Shown: piece by piece, positions 9,641 through 18,366 of the stretch
How positions within the stretch are numbered: position 1 is the stretch's first letter
Layout of the letters: the number at the start of each line of letters is the position of its first letter
Origin: an uncultured Oscillospiraceae bacterium
Lineage (GTDB): Bacteria > Bacillota > Clostridia > Oscillospirales > Oscillospiraceae
Assembly (NCBI GenBank): GCA_947625815.1
Contig: CANQPU010000002.1
Span: forward strand, 78,812-142,811
Reading direction: 5' to 3'
Length of the DNA stretch: 64,000 nt
Translations under genes and position numbers: made by a program
Notes under the pieces: model-generated
The model's input: only the letters and a program-made list of their open reading frames with translations
Told to the model about the DNA's origin: nothing
The model's database searches: none

Positions 9641-10227
9641 AGATCCTTGCCGTGTCCGACGAGGAGGTGAAGAGCCTCTATGACTATTATCGACCCGGCG
9701 TCCTCACCGGCTACGACCTGATCCTGTCCTGTGGGGATTTGAAACGGCAATATCTGGAATTCCTCGTGACCATGTCCAATACGCAGCTGGTCTACGTCCG
9801 GGGCAACCACGACGACCGGATGCTCCAGGACCCGCCGCAGGGCTGCATCTGTGCCGACGGGGATCTGGTCACCGTGAAGGGCCTGCGGATCCTGGGCCTG
9901 GGCGGGGCCTATAAATACCGGCCCGGGGAGAACCTGTACACCGAGGCGCAGATGGAAAAACGCGCCCGGAAGCTCCGGTTCAAGCTCTGGCGCGCCGGAG
10001 GCGTGGACATCATCCTCACCCACGCGCCCCCGCGGGACCTGGGGGATATGGACGACCTGGCCCACCGGGGCTTTCAGGTCTTCCGGGAGCTGATCGAAAA
10101 ATATGAGCCGGAATATCTGGTCCACGGCCACGTCCACCTGAACTACGGCCACAACATTCCCCGCAGGATCCGCTACCGCCGCACCGACATCATCAACGCG
10201 TATGAGAAGTTTGAGATAGAGCTTTAG
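9637..10227 (+). CDS. Calcineurin-like metallophosphoesterase
   Basis: This 196-residue cytoplasmic protein is a calcineurin-like phosphoesterase. Metal-binding motifs appear in order: SDEE near the N-terminus, LSCGDLK (about 30-36), VRGNHDD (about 54-60), LTHAPP (about 128) and VHGHVHLNYG (about 166). The first motif is SDEE rather than the usual SDxH, so one metal ligand may be altered. The start codon overlaps the stop of the BMP-like gene in an ATGA arrangement, so the pair is translationally coupled. The substrate cannot be told from sequence. Confidence 0.85.
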   Translation: MKILAVSDEEVKSLYDYYRPGVLTGYDLILSCGDLKRQYLEFLVTMSNTQLVYVRGNHDDRMLQDPPQGCICADGDLVTVKGLRILGLGGAYKYRPGENLYTEAQMEKRARKLRFKLWRAGGVDIILTHAPPRDLGDMDDLAHRGFQVFRELIEKYEPEYLVHGHVHLNYGHNIPRRIRYRRTDIINAYEKFEIEL

Positions 10228-10510
10228 AGGTTGAGGTCGAACCTCAAATCCCTCTGTACGGGCGGCGGCCCGCACGGCGTCTGCCGATAGTGCCCTTCGA
10301 AATTGCACCCTGCAAAAAACTCAGTTTCAATATTTTTTCCGGCGGCATGTACGTCGGAAAAAATCCCTTTTGGTGTCCAAGTGTGCCCCAACGGGGCGCG
10401 CGCAGGGCAACAGCAGGAAAATTCGGCTTGAATTCCGCAGAATTCAAGCCGGGTTTTCCGCACGTTCCCCTTGTCGGAAAAAGGCCGAATGGCCTTTTTC
10501 GACAATCTCA
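10228..10510. repeat. Hairpin-rich intergenic element
   Basis: This gap between the phosphoesterase and the TPM gene has no convincing gene but several inverted repeats. One is a perfect 12-bp stem with a 4-nt loop (CGGCTTGAATTC 10424-10435 / GAATTCAAGCCG 10440-10451). A second runs from 10471 to 10505 (TTGTCGGAAAAAGGCC against GGCCTTTTTCGACAA, one bulge). A third, weaker pair is ATTTTTTCCG...CGGAAAAAAT near 10331-10370. It resembles a dispersed intergenic repeat, but only one copy is visible here. Confidence 0.45.
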
Positions 10511-10545
10511 AAAAGCTCGCCCCGTTATACGGGGCGAGCTTTTTT
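10511..10545. terminator. Bidirectional Rho-independent terminator
   Basis: A 13-bp stem (AAAAGCTCGCCCC / GGGGCGAGCTTTT) with a 7-nt loop lies immediately after the stop of the minus-strand TPM gene. It is flanked by A and T runs and can act in both directions. Confidence 0.9.
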
Positions 10546-10546
10546 C

Positions 10547-11485
10547 TTATCGTCTTCCTCCAAAGGAGCCTCCGCTTCTTCCGCCGCCGGAGGGACGGAA
10601 GCCTCCCGAGGGGCGGGAGCCGCCGGAGCCGGGCCGGCCGGAGCGTCCGCCGAAGGAGCCGGAGCTGCTGCCGGACCTGCGGGGGCCGCCCGAGGAGCGG
10701 GGGCCGCCGCCTCCGAAGCCTCCGGGGCCGCGGGGACCGCGGGGGCCGGGAGGGTCACGGGGAGGCGGGTTCCACCGCCGGTAGGGGAGGGTGGAGAAGA
10801 TATACCAGGGGTAGTAGCGGGGGATGGGCATACCCATGGCCGTGTAATAGCCGCGGTAGCGCCGCCTGTCGGAGCGGATGATGATGACGAGGATGAGGAC
10901 GAAGAGCAAAATGATAAAGAGATTCCGGAACAGAAAGCCCAAGATCATCCCGAGGATGCCCAGCCCCGCCAGAGTGCCGGAGGAGCCGGAGCCGGAGGGC
11001 GCGTCCACGCCGTATTCGTCGTAAAACCAGTCGGCCAGTTTATCGACCAGGGTGGTGACGGCCCGGTCGTACTTCCCGGCGTCAAAGTCGTCCCAGAACC
11101 AGCGGTCCAGATAGCTGTTCATGTCGTCATCGGTGAACCGGCTTGTGAGCTCCCGCCCCACGGTCATGCCGCCGCGCCCCTCCCTGGGGGAGACCACCAG
11201 AAGCATGGCCCGGTCGGAGAGCTGCCAGTCGTTGAAGAGGCTGACCGCGTACTCGTCGGCGTAGACGTCTCCGAAGTAATTGACAAAGACCACCACGATC
11301 TGGGCCCCGTCGCAGGACTCCTCCAGGTCATAGTTGACGTTCAAAACCTCCTCGACGGTCTCCGGGGAGAGGGAGCCTGTCTCGTCGGTGACGTAGTAGT
11401 CCTCGCTTTGCGTGAGCGCCAGGGCCGGGACCGAAAGACAGAGGGCCAAAAGCGCGGTCAGGATAAGGGATACAGTTTTTTTCAA
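10547..11485 (-). CDS. TPM-domain secreted/membrane protein with Gly/Arg/Ser-rich tail
   Basis: The 312-residue product has a signal peptide (about 1-23, ending ALA) and then a TPM domain (about 30-165) seen in YgcG/Psb32-like proteins. A membrane segment follows (about 178-205, FRNLFIILLFVLILVIII). The last 80 residues are low-complexity Gly/Arg/Ser/Pro. The TPM domain therefore probably faces outside the membrane. TPM proteins often sit beside LemA, as here; their role is thought to concern envelope or photosystem maintenance, and the substrate is unknown. It is the last gene of the xpaC-telA-lemA-like operon, 3 bp after its neighbour. Confidence 0.85.
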   Translation of the reverse strand: MKKTVSLILTALLALCLSVPALALTQSEDYYVTDETGSLSPETVEEVLNVNYDLEESCDGAQIVVVFVNYFGDVYADEYAVSLFNDWQLSDRAMLLVVSPREGRGGMTVGRELTSRFTDDDMNSYLDRWFWDDFDAGKYDRAVTTLVDKLADWFYDEYGVDAPSGSGSSGTLAGLGILGMILGFLFRNLFIILLFVLILVIIIRSDRRRYRGYYTAMGMPIPRYYPWYIFSTLPYRRWNPPPRDPPGPRGPRGPGGFGGGGPRSSGGPRRSGSSSGSFGGRSGRPGSGGSRPSGGFRPSGGGRSGGSFGGRR

Positions 11486-11488
11486 GGC

Positions 11489-12052
11489 TCACACCTCGTG
11501 AAAGGATTGGGGCGGCTCAACGCCCAGGGCGGAGCCGATGAGCTTGGCGGGGAAGCGCTCATAGGTGCCCGCGATAAACTCCGCCACCGCCTCGTCGTAA
11601 CCCGCGTGGGAGACGGCGCCCTGGGCGCCCTCAAAGGATCTTGCGTAGTAGTCCACCGACATGGCGTCGTCCTCGGTGAGGGGGAGGGAGAGGAGGGTAT
11701 CCCGCAGGGCGTTGAAGGATCTGACCGTCAGGGCGTTGGCGCCCTGGATCTCCGAGATGTCCCCGCCCTTCAGCGCGTCCATAAGGAGCCCCCGGTCCAC
11801 CCGGAGCTCCCCGGTCTCCTCGGCGGCGGCCTCATAATTGGCCCCCACGGAGATGAGCCCCAGGGCGGCGTCCACGCTGTCGGAGAGGAGGTCCGAAACG
11901 GCCCCCCGCCCGTCCACGCCGGTGAAGAACTGCTCCTCCACCCGGCCGACGGCCCGCTTGAGGCTCATTCCGGCCCCCAGAGGCGTGAAAACGAGGACCA
12001 CGACAGCCAGGACCGCCGCGGCGAAGCGGCGGTCAGTCAAAAGCTTCTTCAT
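11489..12052 (-). CDS. LemA-like membrane protein
   Basis: This 187-residue protein has one N-terminal membrane anchor (about 10-28) and a helical remainder. The C-terminal stretch FIAGTYERFPAKLIGSALGVEPPQSF resembles the LemA ending, in which a Tyr/Asn-rich helix precedes FP and a Gly-hydrophobic tail. The rest is divergent, so the LemA assignment rests on that ending and on the neighbouring TPM gene. The start overlaps the telA-like stop by 4 nt, implying coupling. Confidence 0.65.
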   Translation of the reverse strand: MKKLLTDRRFAAAVLAVVVLVFTPLGAGMSLKRAVGRVEEQFFTGVDGRGAVSDLLSDSVDAALGLISVGANYEAAAEETGELRVDRGLLMDALKGGDISEIQGANALTVRSFNALRDTLLSLPLTEDDAMSVDYYARSFEGAQGAVSHAGYDEAVAEFIAGTYERFPAKLIGSALGVEPPQSFHEV

Positions 12053-13221
12053 TTGTTGATCTCAAGCAGCTTGGCCTTCAGATCGGACTCGATCCTGCCC
12101 AGCTCCGCCTCGGCCTGACGGCGCTTGGCCGCGCCCTCGGCCTGGATGGTGCGGACCTCCTCGAGAGTCTCGATGAGGGACTGGTTGGTGGCCTTCAGCG
12201 TCTCGATGTCCACGATGCCGCGCTCGGCCTCCCTGGCGATCTCCACGGAGCCGGTTTTCAGCTTCTCGGCGTTCTTCCTGAGAAGCTCGTTGGTCATGTT
12301 GGTGACCTCGCGCTGGGCCTCCATGGCCTGCTGGGAGTGGTGCTGGCCCAGGGCCAGCACCATCTGGCTCTTCCAGAGGGGGATGGTGTTCACAAGGGAC
12401 GTCTGTATCTTTTCCACCATCAGGGTGTCGTTATTCTGGATGAGGCGGATCTGGGGGGACATCTGGATGGAGATCATCCGCGTCAGCTCCAGATCGTGGA
12501 GCTTCTTGTCGAAGCGGCTGATCATGTTCTGGTAGTCGTTGGCGGCCTGGGCGTCCTCGGGGAGCCCGGACGCGGCGGCCTTCTCCCGGAGGGCGGGGAG
12601 CTCCACCTCCTCGCATTCCTTGAGCTTTTTCTTGCCGGCCAGGATGTACATGGTCAGCTCCTTGAAGTAGGCCTGGTTGAGCTCATACATCTTGTCCAGC
12701 GTGGCCACGTCCTTCAGAAGGACGATCTGGTGGTTCTCCAGCATTCCGGCGATCTTGTCCACGTTGACCTCGGCCTTGTCGTACTGGGCCTTGAGGGACT
12801 CGATCTGGTTCCGGAGCTTTTTCCTAAAGCCGAAGAGGCCCCGCTTCTCCTCCTCGCCGTAGTTGAAGCCGCGCAGCTCCACCACCAGGTCGGAGAGCAT
12901 GTCGCCCACCTCGCCCATGTCCTTGGTGCGGACGTTCTGGAGGGTGGTGCCGGAGAAATCGGCGATGTTCTTCTGGCTGGCGGCGCCGTACTGGAGGATG
13001 GCGTTGGTGTCGGTGATGTCGATCTTTTTGGAAAACTCCTCCACGGCCTTCAGCTCGGCTTCGGAAAGCTGGCTCTCCTCATGCTCGGTGGCGGTCACCA
13101 CGGGGGCCTGGGGCTCGGCGGCGGCCGCGGCTGCTGCGGCGGTAGCGGCGGCCTGCTGGTCAGCGGGGGTGGTGGGTGTGGTGTCAAAGGTAAGGGTGGG
13201 GATGTACTCGGGTTCTGTCAT
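12049..13221 (-). CDS. TelA/KlaA family toxic-anion-resistance protein
   Basis: The 390-residue protein belongs to the TelA family, named for plasmid tellurite resistance and often found with XpaC in Firmicutes. An N-terminal low-complexity segment with an eight-Ala run (about 28-35) precedes a long, mainly coiled-coil body. Typical blocks are KIDITDTNAILQYG and GFRKKLRNQIESLKAQYDKAEVNVDKI. It is cytoplasmic with no signal peptide. The biochemical activity of the family is unclear; envelope-stress tolerance is a common proposal. It lies between the xpaC-like and lemA-like genes of one operon. Confidence 0.9.
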   Translation of the reverse strand: MTEPEYIPTLTFDTTPTTPADQQAAATAAAAAAAAEPQAPVVTATEHEESQLSEAELKAVEEFSKKIDITDTNAILQYGAASQKNIADFSGTTLQNVRTKDMGEVGDMLSDLVVELRGFNYGEEEKRGLFGFRKKLRNQIESLKAQYDKAEVNVDKIAGMLENHQIVLLKDVATLDKMYELNQAYFKELTMYILAGKKKLKECEEVELPALREKAAASGLPEDAQAANDYQNMISRFDKKLHDLELTRMISIQMSPQIRLIQNNDTLMVEKIQTSLVNTIPLWKSQMVLALGQHHSQQAMEAQREVTNMTNELLRKNAEKLKTGSVEIAREAERGIVDIETLKATNQSLIETLEEVRTIQAEGAAKRRQAEAELGRIESDLKAKLLEINK

Positions 13222-13239
13222 GTTGATCGGTCCTTTCTC

Positions 13240-13878
13240 TTAAAAATCTTTTCCGGTGAGTCCTTCGCGCTTCAGCATGGACTCCAAAACCGTGATATCC
13301 GTCTCAATGTCCAGCGCCTCGTTGGCGAAAAGGGAATCGTACTCCTTCTGATAGGCCCGGACCGTGGTGTCCAGAATGTCCCCGATCCGCTTCAGGGTCC
13401 CGGAGACGTTCTCCCCCTCCCCCTGGCCGCTCATGCGGTCATAGGCGTTGAGGAGCTTCATGGTGGTGGGCAGGTAGTATCCGGCGAAGCGCTTCACCTG
13501 CGGCACGTCCTTGGGGTCCTCCACGATATCGGCAAAGATCTTTTCCGTAAGGTCGGAGATCTGGTCGATCCTGGCCCGGACCGACGGGTCCGGGATGGAG
13601 GAGCGCAGGCGCTTCAGCTCGCTGACGGCCTGCCGGCCCTCGGCCAGAAGGCTGTCCCGCTCCGCGTCGCCAGTGGTCACGGGCTCGGGCTCCGCCTCCA
13701 CCTCCTCCGTGACGCCGGGGAAGAGGGCCCTCAGCACAAAGTAAGCGCCCACGCAGGCGGCAAGGAGGGCCCCGAAATGCCAGAGCCTGTACAGGGGGAG
13801 GAAAAGGCACCAGATAAGCCACACCGCCGACGCCCCGTAGAGCGGGACGGGCGAGGGATGCCGGATCACTTTTTTCAT
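13240..13878 (-). CDS. XpaC-like membrane protein
   Basis: The 212-residue product has two adjacent N-terminal membrane segments (about 10-50) and a cytoplasmic helical domain. The block QVKRFAGYYLPTTMKLLNAYDRM is typical of XpaC (5-bromo-4-chloroindolyl phosphate hydrolysis family), which commonly precedes TelA. The family's true role is unknown. I chose the ATG at 13878 because AGAGAGGCG lies just upstream; an earlier ATG 14 codons upstream lacks support. It is the first gene of the xpaC-telA-lemA-TPM operon and has its own strong promoter. Confidence 0.82.
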   Translation of the reverse strand: MKKVIRHPSPVPLYGASAVWLIWCLFLPLYRLWHFGALLAACVGAYFVLRALFPGVTEEVEAEPEPVTTGDAERDSLLAEGRQAVSELKRLRSSIPDPSVRARIDQISDLTEKIFADIVEDPKDVPQVKRFAGYYLPTTMKLLNAYDRMSGQGEGENVSGTLKRIGDILDTTVRAYQKEYDSLFANEALDIETDITVLESMLKREGLTGKDF

Positions 13879-13926
13879 GGGATCGCCTCTCTTTTCCGCG
13901 GCCCGCAAAAGGGCCCGCATGATAAT

Positions 13927-13955
13927 ATTGTAAATTCACGCGGGGAAATTGTCAA
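13927..13955 (-). promoter_or_regulatory. Promoter of the xpaC-telA-lemA-TPM operon
   Basis: On the minus strand TTGACA (13955-13950), a 17-bp spacer and TACAAT (13932-13927) form a near-consensus sigma-A promoter about 50 bp before the xpaC-like start. Confidence 0.85.
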
Positions 13956-13974
13956 GGGAACCGGGGTAAAAACC

Positions 13975-15240
<1,266 letters not shown>

Positions 15241-15269
15241 ACGGATCATCCTTTGTTCAGTATGGTGTC

Positions 15270-15298
15270 ATTGTAGCAGATTTTGCCCTGTTTTGCAA
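15270..15298 (-). promoter_or_regulatory. Promoter of obg
   Basis: On the minus strand TTGCAA (15298-15293), 17 bp, then TACAAT (15275-15270), about 30 bp before the obg start. Confidence 0.8.
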
Positions 15299-15336
15299 GT
15301 GATATGCCCCGGCGGGGGGTCCGGAGGGATTTTGGG

Positions 15337-15365
15337 TTGAAATGGGCATTAAAGTGGTGTATAAT
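15337..15365 (+). promoter_or_regulatory. Promoter of the murJ-csaB glycan operon
   Basis: TTGAAA (15337-15342), a 17-bp spacer and a perfect TATAAT (15360-15365) lie just upstream of murJ. With the obg promoter it forms a compact divergent promoter region. Confidence 0.85.
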
Positions 15366-15431
15366 ACATTTTCAGTGATTTGAAGGGAGGCGCCGGCCAC
15401 GGAGGAGAGGAAGAAGAGCCCCGTTTGGACC

Positions 15432-16946
15432 GTGGGGGCGATGATGGTCATTACCCTGGGGGGGAAGGTGCTGGGCCTGGTGCGCGACCGGCTCCTCACG
15501 GTCAACTACGGCTCGGGGAGCGAGGCCAACGCGTTCCTGACGGCCAGCCGTATCCCCCGGGTGTTTTTCGACACGGTCTTCGCCTCGGCCATCTCCGCCT
15601 GCCTCATCCCGGTCCTCGGGGAGGTGCTGGCCAAACGGGGAAAGCGGGATGCCTTCCGGTTTGCCGGGAATTTCATGACCGTCATGGCGCTCGCGTGCGC
15701 CGTGCTGACGGCCCTGGGCACGGTCTTCGCCCCCCAGCTCACCGCCCTCTTTGCCGACGGCTATGACGCCGGGACCGCCGCGCTCTGCGCGAGGCTGACG
15801 CGCATCATGATGCCCACGGTCTTCTTCACGGGGCTTGCCTTCTCCTTCGTGGGCGTTTTGCAGACCTTTGACGAGTTCAACATCCCCGCCGCCATCAGCC
15901 TGGTGTCCAATCTGGCGGTCATCGCCTATTACCTGACGCTCAACGACCGTTACGGCATCACGGGCCTGGCCGTGGCGTTCCTGATCGCCTGGGCGCTCCA
16001 GGCCGCGGTGCAGATCCCGGCTCTTGCGAAAAAGGGCTTCCGCCCGGAGCTGTCCCTGTCCGTGAGAAACGACGACATGCGCAAGGTGGGGCGGCTCCTC
16101 CTGCCGGTGATGGTCAGCACCTGGGTCCTGCCCGTCAACCAGACCGTGAATTCCAAATTCGGCTCCCGGCTCTTTGACGGGGCGGGCGTCTCGGCGGTGG
16201 AGCTGGCCTACAACCTCTACACCGTCATCGCCGGGGTCTTTGTCCTCTCAGTGACCAACTACATCTTCCCGCGGCTCGCCCGGGAGTCCGCCGGCGGGGA
16301 CGGGGAGGCCCCGCGCAGGACGCTCCGCACCACCCTCCACGCCACGCTTTTCGTGGTGATCCCCATGACGGCGGGGCTTTTTGTGATGGCGCGGCCCCTG
16401 GTGGACCTGATCTACGGCGGCGGGAAGTTCGACGCCTTCTCTGTGAACATCACCTCCCGGGCCCTCCGGTGGATGAGCCTGGGCATGATCGGCTACGCCG
16501 CCCAGGCGGTGCTGTCCCGGGCCTATTTTGCCGGACAGTCGGGAAAGATCCCTCTCCTGGCCGGCGCGGCCTCCATCGCCGTGAACGCCGCGCTCTGCGC
16601 GGTCCTGACGCCGGTGCTGGACGTGGCCGGCATCGCCGCGGCCTCCGCCGTCTCCTTTACGGTCAACGCCCTGACGCTGGCCCTGCCCCTGCGGCGGCGG
16701 GGCCTGGGCTTCTTTGACAAAGCCTTCGCGCTGGACATGGGGAAGCTCCTCCTCTCCGCCGCCCTTATGGCCGCGGCGGCCCGGGAGCTGACGGCGGCGC
16801 TGGAGGGACGCGTCGGGAAGCTCCTGACGCTCTGCGTCCCGGCGGCGGCGGGGGTACTGCTGTTCGCCGTTCTTACGATCCTTTTGAGGCTCCCGGAGGC
16901 CGCGGTGGTCACGGGGGCCGTGAAGAGATTCCTCCACAGGGGGTGA
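15432..16946 (+). CDS. murJ: Lipid II flippase MurJ (MviN family)
   Basis: MurJ flips lipid-linked precursors across the membrane; the canonical substrate is the peptidoglycan precursor lipid II. The product has about 14 membrane segments and typical N-terminal blocks: GGKVLGLVRDRLL, NAFLTASRIPRVFFDTVFASA and ACLIPVL. The coordinates use the first conventional start, GTG at 15432, but that codon has no well-placed ribosome site. AAGGGAGG (15383-15390) lies 8 nt before an in-frame ACG at 15399. From that point the reading frame adds TEERKKSPVWT, which resembles the usual MurJ N-terminus. It heads the glycan operon; in this context it might also flip another polyprenyl-linked glycan. Confidence 0.92.
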   Translation: MGAMMVITLGGKVLGLVRDRLLTVNYGSGSEANAFLTASRIPRVFFDTVFASAISACLIPVLGEVLAKRGKRDAFRFAGNFMTVMALACAVLTALGTVFAPQLTALFADGYDAGTAALCARLTRIMMPTVFFTGLAFSFVGVLQTFDEFNIPAAISLVSNLAVIAYYLTLNDRYGITGLAVAFLIAWALQAAVQIPALAKKGFRPELSLSVRNDDMRKVGRLLLPVMVSTWVLPVNQTVNSKFGSRLFDGAGVSAVELAYNLYTVIAGVFVLSVTNYIFPRLARESAGGDGEAPRRTLRTTLHATLFVVIPMTAGLFVMARPLVDLIYGGGKFDAFSVNITSRALRWMSLGMIGYAAQAVLSRAYFAGQSGKIPLLAGAASIAVNAALCAVLTPVLDVAGIAAASAVSFTVNALTLALPLRRRGLGFFDKAFALDMGKLLLSAALMAAAARELTAALEGRVGKLLTLCVPAAAGVLLFAVLTILLRLPEAAVVTGAVKRFLHRG

Positions 16947-16950
16947 GCGC

Positions 16951-18366
16951 TTGAAGAAGATATTGGACGCCAGCCTGCTCTGGCGGTGGCTCACCGCGGC
17001 GGCGGGCTGGATCGACCGCCAGTGGCGGAAAAGCCGGTTTGCCCGGCTCCTTGAGGGCTCCGGGGTCAGCCGGGACAGCGGGATCACCGGGCGGGCGGGG
17101 CACGCCCTCCACATGGCGCTGTGCGCCGTTTTCCGGTTCCTGCGGCTGGACAGGCTCCTGGATGGGTCCGTTTTCCGACAGACCTTTTTCTGGGTGGCGC
17201 TGACGGCGCTTCTGGCGCCGCTCCTGCCGACCATGGCCGTTCTGGCGCTGGAGCTGGCGGCCCTGGCCGCCGTCGCGGCCGGGTACGGTCTGGACCGGGA
17301 GCGGCGGGCCGTGAGAGCGCCCCTGAACCGGTGGGTGCTGCTTTTCGCCGTGATCTATATGGCGTCCACCCTCTTTTCCGTGACGCCGGGGGAGAGCCTC
17401 CGGGGCGGACTGCTGATGACCGCCTTTGCCCTCTTCGCCCTGGCGGTGACGGACGTGTGCCGGGACAGGCGCCTGTGCGTCAGGCTCATCCAGGTCATCG
17501 TCTTCTCCGGCACCCTTGTGGCCCTTTACGGCATCGCCCAGTCCGCGCTGGGGCTGGAGAGCACCGAGAAATGGGTGGATCTGGAGGAGTTTGAGAACAT
17601 CTCCCTGCGGGTCTACTCCACCCTCGGCAATCCCAACGTGCTGTCGGAGTACCTGCTGCTCACCACCCCGCTGGCCGCGGCCTGCGCCCTGAACGCCAGG
17701 ACCGTCAACGGCCGGATCGCCGGGGGCTTTGCCACGGCGGCGATGCTGGGGTGCCTGGTGCTGACCTGGTCCCGGGGGGGCTGGCTGGGGATCGTCCTGG
17801 CGGCCGCCGTATTCCTGATCATCATGGACAGGCGCTTCGCCGTCCTGGGCGTTCTGGGGGCCGCGGGACTGCTGGCGCTGGCGCCGGCGAGCATCATGGC
17901 CAGGCTTGCCAGCATCGGCAGCATGGCCGACAGCTCCACCTCCTACCGGGTGTATATCTGGCAGGCGACCCTGAATCTTCTGCGCGACTACTGGATGTTC
18001 GGCATCGGCACGGGGATCACGGCCTTCCAGAGCATCTATCCGCAATACAGCTTCAACGCGGTGTCCGCGCCCCACTCCCACAATCTCTTTTTGCAGATGG
18101 CCTGCGAGTGCGGCGCGCCGGGGCTGCTTGCCATCCTGGGGGTCTTCGCCTCCTGCGTCCGGGGCCTGTGCGGCGGCATGACCCGGACGGACAGGCGCGG
18201 AAAGGTCTGGCTGGCGGCGCTGCTTTCGTCCCTCGTGGGGTTTTTCTTCCAGAGCATGACGGATTACTCGTTCTATAATTACCGTGTGGCGCTGACATTC
18301 TGGACGGTGGCCGGCCTTGCCGCCGCCATGGCCGTACTGGCCGGGGACAGGGGGGAGCAGACATGA
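16951..18366 (+). CDS. O-antigen ligase/polymerase family membrane protein (Wzy/WaaL-like)
   Basis: The 471-residue protein has about ten or more membrane segments and a large loop with the family pattern: SRGGWLGI, then SSTSYRVYIWQATLNLLRDYWMFGIGTGITAF, and APHSHNLFLQ. The last block matches the conserved His-containing loop of O-antigen ligases and polymerases, which join or transfer lipid-linked sugars outside the membrane. In a Gram-positive cell the product is probably a secondary wall polymer or exopolysaccharide. Translation starts at TTG 16951, with AGGGGG upstream, 4 bp after murJ. The next gene overlaps by 4 nt. Confidence 0.88.
   Translation: MKKILDASLLWRWLTAAAGWIDRQWRKSRFARLLEGSGVSRDSGITGRAGHALHMALCAVFRFLRLDRLLDGSVFRQTFFWVALTALLAPLLPTMAVLALELAALAAVAAGYGLDRERRAVRAPLNRWVLLFAVIYMASTLFSVTPGESLRGGLLMTAFALFALAVTDVCRDRRLCVRLIQVIVFSGTLVALYGIAQSALGLESTEKWVDLEEFENISLRVYSTLGNPNVLSEYLLLTTPLAAACALNARTVNGRIAGGFATAAMLGCLVLTWSRGGWLGIVLAAAVFLIIMDRRFAVLGVLGAAGLLALAPASIMARLASIGSMADSSTSYRVYIWQATLNLLRDYWMFGIGTGITAFQSIYPQYSFNAVSAPHSHNLFLQMACECGAPGLLAILGVFASCVRGLCGGMTRTDRRGKVWLAALLSSLVGFFFQSMTDYSFYNYRVALTFWTVAGLAAAMAVLAGDRGEQT

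Noticed and set aside
10290..12118. Plus-strand frames covering the hairpin-rich gap and the TPM/LemA genes
   Set aside because: They run through a terminator and are antisense to genes with signal peptides and known domains; the Gly/Ala/Pro repeats are a by-product of the TPM tail.
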